Source: Flavobacteriales bacterium
GTDB taxonomy: Bacteria > Bacteroidota > Bacteroidia > Flavobacteriales_F > PHOS-HE28
Reading direction: 5' to 3'
DNA: 64,000 nt
Assembly: GCA_016712535.1 (NCBI GenBank)
Contig: JADJQW010000002.1
Coordinates: 682,001 to 746,000 of the forward strand
Below, in pieces: positions 35,837 to 44,819 of this stretch (within the stretch, counting starts at the first letter, position 1; the number at the start of each line of letters is the position of its first letter). The translations under genes and the position numbers were made by a program. Below the pieces are notes generated by a model, which was not told where the DNA came from, made no database searches, and saw only the letters and a program-made list of their open reading frames with translations.

Positions 35837-36643
35837 TCAGGGCGCCAGAGGGATCACGACGATGCGGTCTGCAAGGAGCACATGCGCGGCGCCGCGCTCG
35901 ATGCGCAGGTCGCGCGCCTCGTCCATGGCGATTGGCATGCTGATGGGCCGCAGGTCGAGCGTGCGCAGGTCGTAGCGCCATGCGCCGCGCGCATCGAGGC
36001 ACACGAGCACGTCATCGCGCACCTGCATGCTGCGAGCGCCAACGATGGGGATGGTGCGCATGAAGGTGCCGAAGAGGTCGAAGACGTGGATGCCGCGCGC
36101 GGTGTCGTTGAGGTAAAGGCGGCTCTCGTGCTCGTGCATGGCGCTTGGCTCCGGTGCGAAGCCGAGCAATTGATCGAGCCGGCCGGTGTTGGCCAGCGGC
36201 CGCAGTTGGGCATCCACGCGGATCAGCGCCAGCTCGCGCTGATCGAAGAGCCAGAAGCCGTTCTGCACGCTCATGCACGCCAGCACGGCTTGCGGATAGC
36301 CATTGCGCGGCAGGTTGATCACGCTGCCCTGCACCGCGAGGGTGTTGTCGAGAACCGCCACTTGTCCTTGTTCCCGCGCGAAGACCATGGGCTTGAGCGA
36401 ATAGAACGCGTCGATGGCATTGATGCGGCCGAAGGTCTTCAGGCTGTTGCGCAGCCACGATCGTCCTTTCGCATCATAGAGCACGAGTTCATCGCCTTGC
36501 AGCGCGTACACGTTCCCAAGCTCATCGGTGGTGAAGGCGTCGAACCGGCCTTCGATGGAATGGCCTTTCGCCGTGCTCGCTTCCTGCGCTGCGAGCGCAC
36601 AGGGGAGCAGCAGCGATAGGAGCGCGTTGGCGTGGCGTGTCAT
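35837..36643 (-). CDS. Secreted beta-propeller-like protein of unknown function
   Basis: 268 residues from the ATG at 36643, which overlaps the GH3 stop as ATGA; that start opens a signal peptide (LLSLLLPCALAAQ). The rest is a run of short strands with repeated phrases such as TDELGNVYALQGDELVLYDA, AVLDNTLAVQGSVINL and IHVFDLFGTFMRTIPI, which suggests a propeller of four to six blades. No T9SS tail or lipobox is visible. The coupling to GH3 suggests a shared transcript, not a shared function. Confidence 0.75.
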   Translation of the reverse strand: MTRHANALLSLLLPCALAAQEASTAKGHSIEGRFDAFTTDELGNVYALQGDELVLYDAKGRSWLRNSLKTFGRINAIDAFYSLKPMVFAREQGQVAVLDNTLAVQGSVINLPRNGYPQAVLACMSVQNGFWLFDQRELALIRVDAQLRPLANTGRLDQLLGFAPEPSAMHEHESRLYLNDTARGIHVFDLFGTFMRTIPIVGARSMQVRDDVLVCLDARGAWRYDLRTLDLRPISMPIAMDEARDLRIERGAAHVLLADRIVVIPLAP

Positions 36644-38151
36644 GCGAGCGCTGGTGCGAGGATCGATTCGATCAGCACGCGGTCGTTGCACAGGCGGGGC
36701 ACCTTGTTCTGCCCGCCGAGCTTGCCGCGCTCGCGCATCCACGCATGGAACGTGCCATGCGGAACAGCATGCACCACGGGCATGCGAAGGGCCATGTCGC
36801 CGCGTCGCTTGGCATCGTAGTCGCTGTTGAGCGCGCGCATGGCGGCATCAAGCGCACCGGTGAAGCGGTCGAGGTCCGCGGGTGCCTGCTCGAACTCGAT
36901 GGCCCATTCGTGGCCGCCGCGCGCGCTGCCATCCATGAACACGGGCGCGGCGGTGTACTCGCGCACGACGGCACCGGTGGCCATGCACGCCGCCTCGATG
37001 CCGCGATCGGCGTTGTCAACGATGAGCTCCTCGCCGAAGGCATTGATGAAGCTCTTGGTGCGGCCGCTCACCTGTAATCGGTAGGGCTTCACGCTGGTGA
37101 AGCGCACGGTATCGCCGGGCAGGTAGCGCCACAGGCCTCCGTTGGTGCTGATCACTGGAGCATAGCTCACACCGGGCTCCACTTCATTCAGCAGCAGCGT
37201 GCGCGGCTTCGCGCACCCGAGCTCCGAGAGCGGCATGAATTCAAAGAAGATCCCGTAGTCGAGCATCAGCAGCATGTCGTCAGCGCCGTTGCGGTCCTGA
37301 ATGGCGAAGGAGCCCTCGCTGGCGTTGTAGCTCTCGAGGTAGTTCATCTGCTCGCCCGGGATGATCTCGCGGAACTGCTCGCGGTAGGGCCTGAAGCTCA
37401 CGCCGCCGTGCATGAAGAGCTCGAGGTTGGGCCACACCTGCAGGATGTCGCGCTTGCCGGTGAGCTCCAGGATGCGGTGGAGCAGCACGAGGGTCCAGCT
37501 GGGCACGCCGGCGATGCACCGCACATCCTCGCGCATGGTCTCTCGCGCCATGCGCTCGATCTTCTCCTCCCAATTCTCCATCAGCGCGGTCTCGATCACG
37601 GGCGTGCGCCGCACTTCGACCCACACGGGCAGGTTGCGGATGATGATGGCGCTGAGGTCGCCGGTGTACGCATCGGCGCGCAGGTGCTCGATGGCGCTGC
37701 TGCCGCCCACCACCAGGCTCATGCCTTGATAGAGCTTGCTCTCCGGACGCTGCTGGTAGTGCAGCGCGATCAGGTCCTTGCCGCCTTTGTAGTGGCAATC
37801 CTCCAAGGCCTCGCGGCTCACGGGGATGTACTTGCTGCGGTCGCTGGTGGTGCCGCTGCTCTTGGCGAACCACTTCATGTCCGTTGGCCAGAGCAGGTTC
37901 TGCTCGCCCTTGCGCAAGCGCGCCACGTAAGGCTTCACCGATTCGTAGTCCTGGATGGGCACCCGCTCCCGGTACTCATCCATGGTGGTGATGGAGGCGT
38001 AGTCGTATTGCCTTCCCCATTCGGTGTAGCGCGCCATGCGGAGCAGCGAGTGGAATTGCTCGAGCTGGGCCAGGTGCGGGTGGTCACGGAACAGCTCGAT
38101 CTGCTGCAGCCGTTTCTTGATGAGGAATCCGAAGAGCGCGTTCAGGGGCAT
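36640..38151 (-). CDS. GH3 (auxin-responsive promoter) family acyl-adenylating enzyme
   Basis: 503 residues. GH3 proteins are ANL-superfamily enzymes that adenylate a carboxylic acid and, in plants, join it to amino acids. The ATP motif is WFAKSSGTTSDRSKYIPV (SSGTTS at 98-103); other family stretches are GVPSWTLVLLHRILELTGK, LFMHGGVSFRPYREQF and NYLESYNASEGSFAIQD. Many Bacteroidota carry a member and its bacterial substrate is not settled. It is coupled by ATGA to a secreted protein downstream. Length and motifs are complete. Confidence 0.9.
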   Translation of the reverse strand: MPLNALFGFLIKKRLQQIELFRDHPHLAQLEQFHSLLRMARYTEWGRQYDYASITTMDEYRERVPIQDYESVKPYVARLRKGEQNLLWPTDMKWFAKSSGTTSDRSKYIPVSREALEDCHYKGGKDLIALHYQQRPESKLYQGMSLVVGGSSAIEHLRADAYTGDLSAIIIRNLPVWVEVRRTPVIETALMENWEEKIERMARETMREDVRCIAGVPSWTLVLLHRILELTGKRDILQVWPNLELFMHGGVSFRPYREQFREIIPGEQMNYLESYNASEGSFAIQDRNGADDMLLMLDYGIFFEFMPLSELGCAKPRTLLLNEVEPGVSYAPVISTNGGLWRYLPGDTVRFTSVKPYRLQVSGRTKSFINAFGEELIVDNADRGIEAACMATGAVVREYTAAPVFMDGSARGGHEWAIEFEQAPADLDRFTGALDAAMRALNSDYDAKRRGDMALRMPVVHAVPHGTFHAWMRERGKLGGQNKVPRLCNDRVLIESILAPALA

Positions 38152-38195
38152 GGTGGGGGAGGCGCCTATCTTCCGCCGAAATGTAGTCGCCGCAG

Positions 38196-38996
38196 ATGGA
38201 TGATGGTAAGCCCCTGCTGAAGATGCGCTCAGTGCTGGCGCCCGATGGCACCGTGCGCTACGCCTTGCCCTTCGACCCGCCGATCGACCTGAGCGCCCGG
38301 GTGGGACAACCGCTGACCCTGCGCGCCACCGGCGCGCTGAGCTGCGTGAGCTGCGGCAAGCGCGTGAAGAAGCTCTTCCAGCAGGGCTTCTGCTACCCGT
38401 GCCTGGTGAGCGCGCCGGAGGCCGCGGAGTGCATCGTGCATCCTGAGCTGTGCCGCGCGCACCTTGGCGAAGGCCGTGATCCGCAATGGGAGCACGAGCA
38501 TCACAACACCGAGCATGTGGTCTATCTGAGCTTCACCGGCAATGTGAAGGTGGGCGTCACGCGCGCCACGCAGGTGCCTACGCGGTGGATCGATCAGGGC
38601 GCTGTGGCGGCGCTCATCATCGCCCGGGTGCCCTACCGCCAGCTCGCAGGCCTCATCGAGGTCGACCTCAAGCGCATTTTCGCTGACAAGACGAATTGGC
38701 GCGCGATGCTGAAGGAGGTGGAGCCTGATGACGATGCATTGCGGGCCGCACGCGCGCAAGCCATAGGCGCCTTGCGCGCCGATCTGCAGGAGCACTTGCT
38801 GCACGCCTCGGAGCCGCAGGCGATCCGCTACCCGGTACTCGCCTATCCGCCGAAGGTCACGAGCCTATCCTTCGAGAAGCAGCCGGTGATCGGCGGCACC
38901 CTCATGGGCATCAAGGGCCAGTACCTGCTCTGGGAGGATGGCCGCGTGGTGAACATCCGCAACCAGAGCGGGGTGCATGTGGTGGTGGAGGGCTGA
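38196..38996 (+). CDS. DUF2797 family protein with a Cys4 metal site
   Basis: 266 residues, cytoplasmic. The N-terminal third has a likely zinc site, CVSCGKRVKKLFQQGFCYPC, then further cysteines in APEAAECIVHPELCRAHLGE. The core EHVVYLSFTGNVKVGVTRAT and QVPTRWIDQGA matches DUF2797 and is reminiscent of the GIY-YIG layout in that family. The function is unknown. TATCTTCC lies about 25 bases before the ATG. The convergent sppA is separated by a strong hairpin. Confidence 0.88.
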   Translation: MDDGKPLLKMRSVLAPDGTVRYALPFDPPIDLSARVGQPLTLRATGALSCVSCGKRVKKLFQQGFCYPCLVSAPEAAECIVHPELCRAHLGEGRDPQWEHEHHNTEHVVYLSFTGNVKVGVTRATQVPTRWIDQGAVAALIIARVPYRQLAGLIEVDLKRIFADKTNWRAMLKEVEPDDDALRAARAQAIGALRADLQEHLLHASEPQAIRYPVLAYPPKVTSLSFEKQPVIGGTLMGIKGQYLLWEDGRVVNIRNQSGVHVVVEG

Positions 38997-39074
38997 GGCA
39001 CGACCGTAACCTTAGAGCGGGCCCTGCGTTACAGCACCCGGGTTTTGGTTAGATCAGGCAACTGATCACAAAGG

Positions 39075-39114
39075 GCAAGCGGGCGGTCGCCATACGGCGG
39101 CCGCCCGTGCTTGC
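39075..39114. terminator. Strong hairpin between convergent DUF2797 and sppA genes
   Basis: GCAAGC-GGGCGGTCGCC (39075-39091) pairs with GGCGGCCGCCC-GT-GCTTGC (39096-39114): 17 base pairs with one T-G and a 2-base bulge, loop ATAC. It lies 79 bases past DUF2797 and 12 bases past the sppA stop, so it can serve both strands. No long T run follows. Confidence 0.7.
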
Positions 39115-39126
39115 TTCCGCAATAGG

Positions 39127-40917
39127 TTACTGGATGATCAGGTCGTAAGGCATGCGGGCCACGATGCCGGTCTGCTCCTTGGCTTCGCGTGCGCGCTGGT
39201 ACTCCTTCAGCAGCTTGGCATCTTCGCCGAGGTACTCGCGCGCCACCCAGGCCTTGGTCTCGGTGTTGAGGTCCTTCAGCAATTTCTGCAGGAAGTCCTC
39301 CTGTTCGGGCAGCTCCACCTTGCGGTAGTCGCTGATGCCGGCCAGCGTGGCGGCGGCGCGAATGGCATCCTCCAGGCCGCCGAGCTCATCCACCAGGCCG
39401 CGCTCCTTGGCGTCGGTGCCTGTCCATACGCGGCCCTGACCGATGCTGTCCACTTGCGCGGTGGTGAGCTTGCGGCCCTCGGCCACGCGCTCCACGAAGC
39501 CGTCGTAGAAGTCATCGACCCACTGCTGCATCATGCGCCTCTCGGTCTCGGTCAAGGGGCGGCTCACGGTCATCATGTCGGCGTACTCGTGCGTCTTGGC
39601 GCCATCGAAGGTGATGCCCAGCTTGTTCTTGAAGAAGCCCTGCATGTTGGGGATGAGGCCGAACACGCCGATGCTGCCGGTGATGGTGGTGGGCTCCGCG
39701 TAGATCTTGGTGGCCGGCGCGCTGATGTAGTAGCCGCCGCTGGCAGCCACATCGCCCATGCTCACCACCAGAGGCTTCGCTTCGGCGGCGAGCTTCACCT
39801 CGCGCCAGATCACCTCGCTGGCCAATCCGCTCCCGCCGGGGCTGTTCACGCGCAGCACGATCGCTTTCACGGCGCTGTCCTCTCGCGCCTCGCGGATGGT
39901 GGCGGAGAGCGAGGTGCTCCCGATGCCATCATCGCCATCGCCGCTGGAGATGCCGCCTTCGGCATAGATTACCGCGAGCTTGGTCTTGGCATCGCCGTCC
40001 TCCTTCTTCTCCTCGGCGGTGCGCAGGTACTTGCCCAGGCTCACGAAGGCGATGTCCTTCTCCTTGTCGAGGCTCATGCGCTCCTTGATGTCGGCGAGCA
40101 GCTCGTCGCGGTACATCAGGGCGTCCACCAGCTTCAGGTCGCGGGCGGCCTCGTCGTCCTTGGCGGCGAAGGTGTTGGCGATGGTATCGAGCTCATTGGC
40201 GCTCAGACCCGTCTTCTCGCTCACGGCGGCACGGTGATCGGCCCAGAGCCCGCGCAGGATCAATTCGATCTGCGCGCGGTTGGCCGGGCTCATCTGCTCC
40301 TCGGTGTACACCTCGCCGAAGCTCTTGAACTTGTTGTTGCTCCCGCGGATGAACTGCATGTCGATGTCGAGCTTCTCGAAGAGGCCCTTGAGGAACATGT
40401 ACTCGCTGTGCAGGCCGCGGTAATCGAGCATGCCCTTGGGCTGCAGGTACACCTGGTCGGCGGCGGTGGCCAGGTAGTAGCTGCCCTGCGTATAGAATTC
40501 GGCCCAGGCCACCACGGGCTTGCCGCTCTCCTTCTTGAACTCCATGATCTTGTTGCGGATCTCGCGCAGCGTGGCGAAGCCGGAGTTCACGCTGGTGAGG
40601 TCGAGGAAGATGCCTTCGATCTTCTCATCGGACTTGGCTTGATCCAAGGCCGCGAGCACTTGGTTGAGGCCGGTCTTCGATTCGCCTTGGAAGGGACCGA
40701 AGTCGAAGTCCATCTGCTCGTCGTCGCCGCGGTCAACGAGCTCGTTGTCTAGCGTGAGCTGCAGCACGGTGCCATCCTTGATCTTGGCGGGCTTGCCTTT
40801 GCTGCCCAGGCCGGCGGCGGCAGCTGCCAGCATGCCGATGAAGAGCACGATGAGCACCACGCCGATGAGCAGGGTGCCCAGCATGGAGGCGAACATGAAT
40901 TTGAGGAATTGTCTCAT
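39127..40917 (-). CDS. sppA: Signal peptide peptidase SppA, 67K (long) type
   Basis: 596 residues, the double-domain form. One N-terminal membrane segment (10-35), then two crotonase-like halves. The catalytic serine is S393 in GDVAASGGYYISAP and the general-base lysine is K198 in NKFKSFGEVYTEE, the layout known from E. coli SppA. LRVNSPGGSGLASEVIW and TITGSIGVFGLIPN are also typical. It degrades signal peptides in the inner membrane with its active site outside. It is divergent from folK with a 116-base gap. Confidence 0.95.
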   Translation of the reverse strand: MRQFLKFMFASMLGTLLIGVVLIVLFIGMLAAAAAGLGSKGKPAKIKDGTVLQLTLDNELVDRGDDEQMDFDFGPFQGESKTGLNQVLAALDQAKSDEKIEGIFLDLTSVNSGFATLREIRNKIMEFKKESGKPVVAWAEFYTQGSYYLATAADQVYLQPKGMLDYRGLHSEYMFLKGLFEKLDIDMQFIRGSNNKFKSFGEVYTEEQMSPANRAQIELILRGLWADHRAAVSEKTGLSANELDTIANTFAAKDDEAARDLKLVDALMYRDELLADIKERMSLDKEKDIAFVSLGKYLRTAEEKKEDGDAKTKLAVIYAEGGISSGDGDDGIGSTSLSATIREAREDSAVKAIVLRVNSPGGSGLASEVIWREVKLAAEAKPLVVSMGDVAASGGYYISAPATKIYAEPTTITGSIGVFGLIPNMQGFFKNKLGITFDGAKTHEYADMMTVSRPLTETERRMMQQWVDDFYDGFVERVAEGRKLTTAQVDSIGQGRVWTGTDAKERGLVDELGGLEDAIRAAATLAGISDYRKVELPEQEDFLQKLLKDLNTETKAWVAREYLGEDAKLLKEYQRAREAKEQTGIVARMPYDLIIQ

Positions 40918-41020
40918 GGGGGATCGGGGTCTGTGTTTGCGCCGACGAAACTAGGCGGCCCCTTGGTGCCGCGTGGATCCCATTACACCAACGGGGTGCA
41001 CGTTGGATGGGAGGCCCCGG

Positions 41021-41028
41021 TAGCTTTG
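41021..41028 (+). promoter_or_regulatory. Possible -7 box (TAGCTTTG) before folK
   Basis: TAGCTTTG matches TAnnTTTG and ends only 5 bases before the folK ATG, so the transcript would be almost leaderless. A TTG lies 15 bases upstream (41003-41005), shorter than the usual 19. Confidence 0.4.
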
Positions 41029-41033
41029 GCCCG

Positions 41034-41531
41034 ATGGATGGATCGGACGAAGCCTTGCTCCTGTTGGGCGGCAACATCGGCGATGCGCGCGCCACCTTCG
41101 CGCAGGCCGAGCGCCTGATCGCGGAGCGCGCGGGGCCCATCCTTGCGCGCAGCCGCGACCATTGGACCGAGCCTTGGGGCTTCACGGACGAGCGGCTCTT
41201 CCTGAACCGGGCGCTGATCATCGGCACGCCGCACGAGCCTCGGCAGCTGATGGCCGTGCTGCTCGGCATCGAGGCCGAATTGGGCCGCACGCGCGAGCCG
41301 CAGGAGCGCTACACGGCGCGGAGCATCGACATCGACATCCTGCTCATCGGCGCCCGGGTCATCGATGTGCCCGGTCTCCTTGTTCCGCATCCGCGCATGC
41401 ACGAGCGGGCCTTCGCCTTGGAGCCCGCCGCCGACATCGCGCCGCACTGGGTGCACCCGGTGCTGGGTCGCACGGTGTTCGAGCTGCTACGCGACCTTCG
41501 CGCCCTGCCTGCGGAAGCCGGTCCGGCATGA
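41034..41531 (+). CDS. folK: 2-amino-4-hydroxy-6-hydroxymethyldihydropteridine pyrophosphokinase (HPPK)
   Basis: 165 residues from the ATG at 41034. It transfers pyrophosphate from ATP to the pterin in folate synthesis. Motifs: LLLGGNIGDARATF at the N-terminus, TEPWGFTDERLFLNRALII, ELGRTREPQERYTARSIDID with the two metal aspartates, and VPHPRMHERAFALEP. Its TGA overlaps the ATG of the next gene as ATGA. Folate genes occur at two places in this window (here and folA). Confidence 0.95.
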   Translation: MDGSDEALLLLGGNIGDARATFAQAERLIAERAGPILARSRDHWTEPWGFTDERLFLNRALIIGTPHEPRQLMAVLLGIEAELGRTREPQERYTARSIDIDILLIGARVIDVPGLLVPHPRMHERAFALEPAADIAPHWVHPVLGRTVFELLRDLRALPAEAGPA

Positions 41532-42163
41532 GCGCGCGTTACTCCTACATCGCCATCGAGGGCCTCATCGGCGCGGGCAAGACCACCTTGGCGCGGCGGC
41601 TCGCCGAGCGCTGGAATGGCCGCTTGGTGCTGGAGGAATTCGACGACAACCCCTTCCTGCCGCGCTTCTACCAGGAGCCCGAGCGTTACGCCTTCAGCGT
41701 GGAGCTGAGTTTCCTCGCGCAGCGCTACCACCAGCTCAAGCGCGTCACCGAGCAGGAGCTCTTCAGTCCGGTGACCGTGGCCGATTACAGCATCGGGAAA
41801 TCGCTGGTGTTCGCGAACGCGACCTTGCCGCCCGACGAGCACGCCTTGTTCCGCGACCTGTACCAGATCATGTACGCCGACCTGCCGCAGCCACAGCTCA
41901 TCGTGTACCTGCACCTGGGCATCGAACGGGTGCGTGAGCGGATCCGGCAGCGCGGGCGAGGCTACGAGCAGGCCATCGGGGCCGATTACCTCATGCGCTT
42001 GCAGGAGCGCTACATGGACCATTTGATGAAGACCACCGCCACCCGCGCCCTCATTGTTGACCTAGGCCATGCCGATCTGCTCCGCGATGAAGCCGCCTTC
42101 GTCCGGCTTTTGAGCCTGATGGACGAGGAAGCCCCGCTGGGTCACCGGGTGGTAAGCCTCTGA
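41528..42163 (+). CDS. Deoxynucleoside kinase (second copy)
   Basis: 211 residues from an ATG that overlaps the folK stop by 4 bases. P-loop GLIGAGKTT (12-20), then LVLEEFDDNPFLPRFYQEP, TVADYSIGKSLVFANATL and a lid with RQRGRGYEQAIGADYLMRLQ. The second motif reads DYS where the other copy has DRT. It has no C-terminal extension. The folK-dNK pair is common in Bacteroidota. Two dNK paralogues probably divide purine and pyrimidine deoxynucleosides between them; which does which cannot be told. Confidence 0.9.
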   Translation: MSARYSYIAIEGLIGAGKTTLARRLAERWNGRLVLEEFDDNPFLPRFYQEPERYAFSVELSFLAQRYHQLKRVTEQELFSPVTVADYSIGKSLVFANATLPPDEHALFRDLYQIMYADLPQPQLIVYLHLGIERVRERIRQRGRGYEQAIGADYLMRLQERYMDHLMKTTATRALIVDLGHADLLRDEAAFVRLLSLMDEEAPLGHRVVSL

Positions 42164-42225
42164 AGCGCACGGAACTGTGTGGAGAACTGCCCGTTGGATC
42201 GCAAGATTCACCGGAATGCCGTGTT

Positions 42226-42233
42226 TATACTTG
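42226..42233 (+). promoter_or_regulatory. Possible -7 box (TATACTTG) before the TPR lipoprotein gene
   Basis: TATACTTG differs from TAnnTTTG by one base and ends 30 bases before the ATG at 42264, within the 100-base gap after the kinase gene. No -33 TTG is found at normal spacing. Confidence 0.4.
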
Positions 42234-42263
42234 CCGCCGAATTCACCCAACCCGCCATCTGAA

Positions 42264-43982
42264 ATGGAAAAGCGCCACCTGAAAGGCCTTTCGCTCGTTG
42301 CCACCGCCGCTCTTGTGCTATACGGCTGCGGAGGGATCGGCAAAATGAAGAAGTATGCCGAGACCATCAAATACACCGTTGAGCCGAACCCGCTGATCGT
42401 GCAAGGCGATTCAGTGGCCGTGGCCATTAACGGGAGCTTCCCGGGCAAGTACTTCTATCGCAAGGCCCAAGTGGAACTCACCCCTACGCTCACCTATCCC
42501 GGTGGCGAGACCCCCTACAAGATGGTGGGCTTCCAGGGCGACAAGGCCGTGGGCAACTACACCGTGATCCCGTACGAGGCCGGCAAGAGCTTCAGCTACA
42601 CGGGCAAAGTGGCCTTCACCCAAGCCATGGGCAACCAGAGCGAACTGGTGGTGAAGATCCTGGGCAAGCAGGGCACGAAGAAGGAGATGCCCTTCGACCC
42701 CTTCAAGCTGGCAGACGGTGTGATCACCACGCCTTATCTCTTGCTCAGCGATGACAAGGTCATCATGGCGAAGGACGCCTTCCAGCGTGTCACCAGCCAC
42801 AGCGAGATGGCCACCATCAACTACCTCGTGAGCAGCAGCGTGGTGCGTCCGGGCGAGCTGAAGGACACCGACGTGAAGGCCATGGGCGATTGGCTGAAGG
42901 CTTCCGCACAGAATCCCAGCATCCAGATCAAAGGTGCCAGCTTCGATGCGTGGGCCAGTCCCGAGGGCGAATTGAGCAAGAACGAGAACCTGGCTGGTGA
43001 TCGCGCGAAGAGCGCCATGTCCTGGCTGAAGGGCGAGCTGAAGCGCAACAAGATCAAGGCCGACAGCTTGGAGACCTTCTACACGGAGAACCCTCGCGGC
43101 GAGGATTGGGAAGGATTCAAGAGCGCCATGCAGGCCAGCTCCACCGTGCCTGACAAGGAACTGGTGCTGCGCGTGCTGGAGATGTACCCGGACCTGACCA
43201 AGCGCGAGGAGGAGATCCGCAACATGGCGGCCACCTACAAGGAGATCAGTGAGCAGATCCTGCCCCAGTTGCGCCGCAGCGAGATGCGCGTGAACTACGA
43301 TCGCGTGGGCAAGTCCGATGAGCAGCTCATCAGCATGAGCAAGACCATGCCCGACAGCTTGAATGTGGAGGAGCTGCTCTTTAGCGCCACCCTCACCACC
43401 GACCTGAACGAGCAGCTGCGCATCTACCGTGAGGCCAGCCGCATCTTCCCCGCTGACTATCGGGGCCCGAACAACGCGGGTTATGTGCTCTACCAGCAGA
43501 ACAAGATGGCTGAAGCCGAAGCCGAGTTCCAGAAGGCCAACAGCATCCAGGACAATCCCATCAGCACCAACAACCTGGGGGCGATCGCGCGCTTGAAGGG
43601 CGACCGCAAGAAGGCGATGGAGCTTTACCGCAAGGCCAGCGCCGCCGGTCCTGAGGTGAAGTACAACATGGGCATCATCAACATCCAGGATGGCGATTAC
43701 GGCAGCGCCACCAGCAACATGGGCGGCATGAACACCTTCAATGCGGCGCTCGCGAAGACCTTGGGTGGCGATGCCGCCGGTGGCCAGAAGATCCTCGAAG
43801 GCAGCAGCGATAAGGACAGCGCTGCAGGCCACTATCTCATGGCCATCATCGGAGCCCGCCAGAGCAACGGCGACATGGTGCGCAACCACTTGGGCATGGC
43901 CGTGCAGAAGGATGCCAGCTTGCGTGAGAAGGCCATGAAGGACCTCGAGTTCCGCAACTTCAAAGGGCAGCTCGGCCTCTGA
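42264..43982 (+). CDS. Outer-membrane lipoprotein with OmpA-like domain and TPR repeats
   Basis: 572 residues from the ATG at 42264. The lipobox is LYGC (residues about 18-21). Residues 25-190 are a beta-rich unknown domain. About 190-270 resembles the OmpA C-terminal peptidoglycan-binding fold: SFDAWASPEGELSKNENLAG then DRAKSAMSWLKGELK. The C-terminal half is TPR-like (EAEAEFQKANSIQDNPISTN, GDRKKAMELYRKASAAGPEV). I know similar proteins only from Bacteroidota. It probably tethers the outer membrane to the wall or scaffolds a complex. It has its own terminator. Confidence 0.8.
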   Translation: MEKRHLKGLSLVATAALVLYGCGGIGKMKKYAETIKYTVEPNPLIVQGDSVAVAINGSFPGKYFYRKAQVELTPTLTYPGGETPYKMVGFQGDKAVGNYTVIPYEAGKSFSYTGKVAFTQAMGNQSELVVKILGKQGTKKEMPFDPFKLADGVITTPYLLLSDDKVIMAKDAFQRVTSHSEMATINYLVSSSVVRPGELKDTDVKAMGDWLKASAQNPSIQIKGASFDAWASPEGELSKNENLAGDRAKSAMSWLKGELKRNKIKADSLETFYTENPRGEDWEGFKSAMQASSTVPDKELVLRVLEMYPDLTKREEEIRNMAATYKEISEQILPQLRRSEMRVNYDRVGKSDEQLISMSKTMPDSLNVEELLFSATLTTDLNEQLRIYREASRIFPADYRGPNNAGYVLYQQNKMAEAEAEFQKANSIQDNPISTNNLGAIARLKGDRKKAMELYRKASAAGPEVKYNMGIINIQDGDYGSATSNMGGMNTFNAALAKTLGGDAAGGQKILEGSSDKDSAAGHYLMAIIGARQSNGDMVRNHLGMAVQKDASLREKAMKDLEFRNFKGQLGL

Positions 43983-44004
43983 GCCGTTGCAACCCATCTG
44001 CCAG

Positions 44005-44035
44005 GAAGCCCCTTCGCATGCCGCGAAGGGGCTTC
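44005..44035 (+). terminator. Intrinsic terminator after the TPR lipoprotein gene
   Basis: GAAGCCCCTTCGC (44005-44017), loop ATGCC, GCGAAGGGGCTTC (44023-44035): a perfect 13-bp stem followed by TTGCTT, 22 bases past the stop. Confidence 0.8.
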
Positions 44036-44309
44036 TTGCTTCTGGTGTGAATCGGCCTAAGGCTCTGATTCCATCTACGTCAATGCCATGAGGCCGCATC
44101 CGCAGACGTGCCCTAACGATCGGGGAATAGAAGCTGGGAAGCCCAGGTTGCGCGCCTGTTTCGGTGCGAGCCGCAGTGCAACGATGATATGCCACAATCG
44201 TGCGTCGCAGCTTGCTGATCGGCCCGGTCCCGACAGTGCGCTCAACGCTGATCCAAGGCGCGATTCCGATTGGAATCGCCGTGAGCCGGCGCTGGCTGAG
44301 AACAGCGAA
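44036..44309. other. Non-coding stretch, no gene seen
   Basis: Within the 387-base gap 43983-44369 I find no convincing reading frame, RNA gene or promoter. It holds one small perfect hairpin (GCGATTCC, GATT, GGAATCGC at 44260-44279) and is bounded by two similar CCCCTTCG hairpins. The base composition resembles worn-out coding sequence, but I cannot identify an ancestor. Confidence 0.5.
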
Positions 44310-44332
44310 GCCCCTTCGATTCGCGAAGGGGC
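44310..44332 (-). terminator. Probable terminator after the DUF5684-like gene
   Basis: GCCCCTTCG (44310-44318), loop ATTCG, CGAAGGGGC (44324-44332), extended by two more pairs past a mismatch. It lies 38 bases beyond the minus-strand stop at 44370 and shares its core with the hairpin at 44005. T content after it is low. Confidence 0.5.
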
Positions 44333-44369
44333 CTCGATGCGGCGTGAGGTACGGTAAGGCGGTGCTACC

Positions 44370-44819
44370 TCACGCCACCTGAGGGTTCACACGGCCCACC
44401 TTGTGGGACTTGGGCAGGGGCGCTTGTCCGCGCAGCGGCCCGAGGTACTGCTCGTCGCTGAGCGCGAGGTTGAGGATGTAGAGGCCGTTGAAGACGATCA
44501 CCAGCACCTTGTCGAGGAAGGAGGTCTTCCCGAAGCAGGCGATCACTTCCATCCACACCTTGGGGATGAAGTAGAGCTGGCCCCAGATGGGGATGAGCAT
44601 CTTCCAACCATCGCTGGCCGGGCGGCCCACGATGCGCATGAAGACCACCACGTTCCAAACAGGGATGAAGGCGGCCAAGCCCGGCTGGCGGCACTTCTCA
44701 TACAGGCGCCACTGGGCCAGGATCGCGATGGCGGCGATGAAGCCCAACGCATAGTAGAACGCGTTGCCCAAACGCAGGGTGTGATAGAAGTAGTCGTGGA
44801 AGGCAGACAAGTACTCCAT
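44370..44819 (-). CDS. Small membrane protein, DUF5684-like (signal-peptidase N-terminal domain alone)
   Basis: 149 residues from the ATG at 44819, with four hydrophobic segments. KCRQPGLAAFIPVWNVVVFM and RIVGRPASDGWKMLIPIWG match the membrane module found at the N-terminus of signal peptidase I in Bacteroidota and, on its own, in DUF5684 proteins. The catalytic serine and lysine domain is absent. The frame is open upstream of 44819 without support. The function is unknown. Confidence 0.75.
   Translation of the reverse strand: MEYLSAFHDYFYHTLRLGNAFYYALGFIAAIAILAQWRLYEKCRQPGLAAFIPVWNVVVFMRIVGRPASDGWKMLIPIWGQLYFIPKVWMEVIACFGKTSFLDKVLVIVFNGLYILNLALSDEQYLGPLRGQAPLPKSHKVGRVNPQVA

Noticed and set aside
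39454..40752. Long plus-strand frame (432 codons) opposite sppA
   Set aside because: No signal, domain or start context; sppA has its catalytic residues on the other strand.
42411..44195. Long minus-strand open frame (594 codons) opposite the TPR lipoprotein gene
   Set aside because: The composition is His/Leu/Ala noise, and the plus-strand gene has a lipobox, known domains and a terminator.
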